The notes below the pieces were generated by a model, which did no database searches, was not told the DNA's origin, and worked only from the letters and a program-made list of their open reading frames with translations. The translations under genes were made by a program, and so were the position numbers. DNA of 64,000 nucleotides from Streptomyces sp. B93 (GTDB lineage Bacteria > Actinomycetota > Actinomycetes > Streptomycetales > Streptomycetaceae), in NCBI RefSeq assembly GCF_018070565.1, contig NZ_JAGPXL010000001.1, forward strand, positions 310,001-374,000, written 5' to 3'. Shown here piece by piece: positions 63,179 through 64,000 of this stretch. Positions within the stretch are counted from its first letter, which is position 1. Each line of letters starts with the position of its first letter.

Positions 63179-63577
63179 CTACTGGGTGCGGTTCTCACCG
63201 CGGTAGTACTCGAAGACCCAGCCGTAGACGCCGATCAGCACCAGCGGCAGGGAGAAGTACAGCAGCCACCAGCCGACCGCGATCGCCAGGAAGGCGAGGG
63301 CGCCGCCGATCGCCAGCGACAGCGGCTGCCAGCTGTGCGGGCTGAAGAAGCCCAGCTCGCCCGCGTCGTCCGCGACGTCCGCGTTCTTGTTGTCCTGCGC
63401 CCCGGCGTCCACCCGCCTGGCCGTGAAGCCGAGGTAGAAGCCGACCATGATGGCCAGGCCGAACGCCAGGAAGAGGGCGGTGGTGCCGGCCGGTTCCTTC
63501 GACCACAGGCCATAGACGATGGCCATGATCAGCAGGAACAGGCTCAGCCACATGAAGAGCTTGCCTTGGATCTTCAC
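63179..63577 (-). CDS. ctaF: Cytochrome c oxidase subunit IV
   Basis: 132 residues, GTG at 63577 overlapping the ctaD stop (GTGA). Four membrane helices: [19 protein letters not shown] (about 8-26), [20 protein letters not shown] (about 32-51), [20 protein letters not shown] (about 87-106) and [14 protein letters not shown]. The sequence PEQD-like loop has been replaced by acidic [12 protein letters not shown]. An actinobacterial accessory subunit of the aa3 oxidase, matching Rv2199c. Completes the ctaD-ctaF gene pair. Confidence 0.96.
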   Translation of the reverse strand: MKIQGKLFMWLSLFLLIMAIVYGLWSKEPAGTTALFLAFGLAIMVGFYLGFTARRVDAGAQDNKNADVADDAGELGFFSPHSWQPLSLAIGGALAFLAIAVGWWLLYFSLPLVLIGVYGWVFEYYRGENRTQ

Positions 63578-64000
63578 TTGCTCGCCTCCTTGCCGCCCGC
63601 GAGAACGGCCGCGGAAGCTCCGCCGGAGCCGAGCTGCTCGTACTCCGTGATCTCAGGGTGGTGCAGGTCGAACGCGGGGGACTCACTGCGGATCCGCGGC
63701 AGCGTGAGGAAGTTGTGCCGCGGCGGCGGGCAGGAGGTCGCCCACTCCAGGGAGCGGCCGTAGCCCCACGGGTCGTCGACGCCGACCGGCTTGCCGTACT
63801 TGGCCGTCTTCCACACGTTGTAGAAGAACGGCAGGATCGACAGGCCGAGCACGAACGAGGCGATCGTCGAGATGGTGTTCAGGGCGGTGAAGCCGTCCGC
63901 CGCGAGGTAGTCCGCGTACCGGCGCGGCATGCCCTCGGCTCCCAGCCAGTGCTGCACCAGGAAGGTGCCGTGGAAGCCGACGAACAGCGTCCAGAAGGTG
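63574..64000 (-). CDS. ctaD: Cytochrome c oxidase subunit I, C-terminal part (5' end outside window)
   Basis: 142 residues remain before the stop at 63574. The frame stays open to the window edge ([20 protein letters not shown]). The segment GMPRRYADY, which ends the oxidase core, and [20 protein letters not shown] (a membrane helix) are typical of actinobacterial CtaD, followed by the long hydrophilic C-terminal tail of the family. The catalytic haem and Cu ligands lie outside the window. It is the catalytic subunit of the aa3 oxidase served by QcrABC. Confidence 0.95.
   Translation of the reverse strand, partial: TFWTLFVGFHGTFLVQHWLGAEGMPRRYADYLAADGFTALNTISTIASFVLGLSILPFFYNVWKTAKYGKPVGVDDPWGYGRSLEWATSCPPPRHNFLTLPRIRSESPAFDLHHPEITEYEQLGSGGASAAVLAGGKEASK

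Overview
The window is high-GC chromosomal DNA from a Streptomyces (or very close relative). Reasons: extreme third-position G/C, many GTG and some TTG starts, a fused anthranilate synthase behind a Trp-codon attenuator, tandem NlpC/P60 genes, a PASTA kinase, and an actinobacterial cytochrome bc1-aa3 gene set. All recognised genes look like core chromosome. I saw no tRNA, rRNA, CRISPR, insertion sequence, prophage or biosynthetic cluster, and no TTA codon in any gene I read.

Layout. 1-3.1 kb: end of a DUF58 gene and a TgpA-type transglutaminase. 3.2-5.5 kb: DUF3040 membrane protein, a methyltransferase and a HEPN-domain protein (all minus). 5.5-9.1 kb: an efflux-type operon with a degenerate ABC ATPase, a YhgE/Pip membrane protein and a TetR regulator, behind a strong palindromic operator. 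9.4-11 kb: a CrtI-like flavoprotein behind an exact match to the MacR box. 11-15.9 kb (minus): a Tyr/Gly-rich membrane protein, metF, thiE, an Rv2175c homologue, a pyridine-nucleotide flavoprotein and a small hypothetical. 15.9-18.2 kb: TPP riboswitch and thiO-thiS-thiG. 18.4-21.2 kb: PASTA Ser/Thr kinase and endonuclease IV. 21.2-22.9 kb: sulfite-oxidase-like protein, bacterioferritin, and a bacterioferritin-associated ferredoxin under an iron box. 23-26.5 kb: class II DAHP synthase and, divergently, trpL attenuator plus fused trpE-G. 26.4-30.5 kb (minus): 2-hydroxyacid dehydrogenase, pfkA and a MacRS-like two-component system. 30.5-38 kb: acyltransferase, esterase, nuclease-fold protein, glucokinase, ArsA-like ATPase, SRPBCC protein, phosphoesterase. 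38.3-42.6 kb: fadD, a PimB'-like glycosyltransferase, a GT87 membrane glycosyltransferase. 42.5-46 kb: metallopeptidase-like lipoprotein and two NlpC/P60 hydrolases. 46.2-49 kb: NYN protein with a Zn-ribbon partner, rhomboid protease, stand-alone RAM domain. 49.1-54.2 kb: secreted acidic peptide, OmpR-type two-component system, SLC13 permease, glycerate kinase. 54.1-56.8 kb: class V aminotransferase under a SAM-IV riboswitch, and trpD. 57-64 kb: qcrB-qcrA-qcrC-ctaE, a degenerate receiver protein, an L,D-transpeptidase, and ctaF-ctaD (ctaD cut by the window end).

How it fits together. Aromatic amino-acid supply (DAHP synthase, TrpE-G, TrpD), thiamine synthesis, one-carbon/sulfur metabolism (metF and a SAM-IV-controlled PLP enzyme), upper glycolysis (glk, pfkA), envelope building (PASTA kinase, NlpC/P60, L,D-transpeptidase, glycosyltransferases) and the respiratory supercomplex share the segment. 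The order metF / Rv2175c-like / kinase / DAHP synthase / acyltransferase / ArsA-like / SRPBCC / fadD / pimB' / NlpC / trpD / ctaE-qcrCAB / ctaF follows the Mycobacterium tuberculosis Rv2172c-Rv2199c region as I recall it, so the window looks like an ancient actinobacterial backbone with Streptomyces-specific genes interleaved. The most informative non-coding elements are the SAM-IV riboswitch (55582-55698, minus), the TPP riboswitch (about 15936-16026), the trp attenuator (24443-24555), the MacR box (9399-9414), the iron box (22875-22893), and a 21-bp palindrome over the ctaE start codon (61175-61195).
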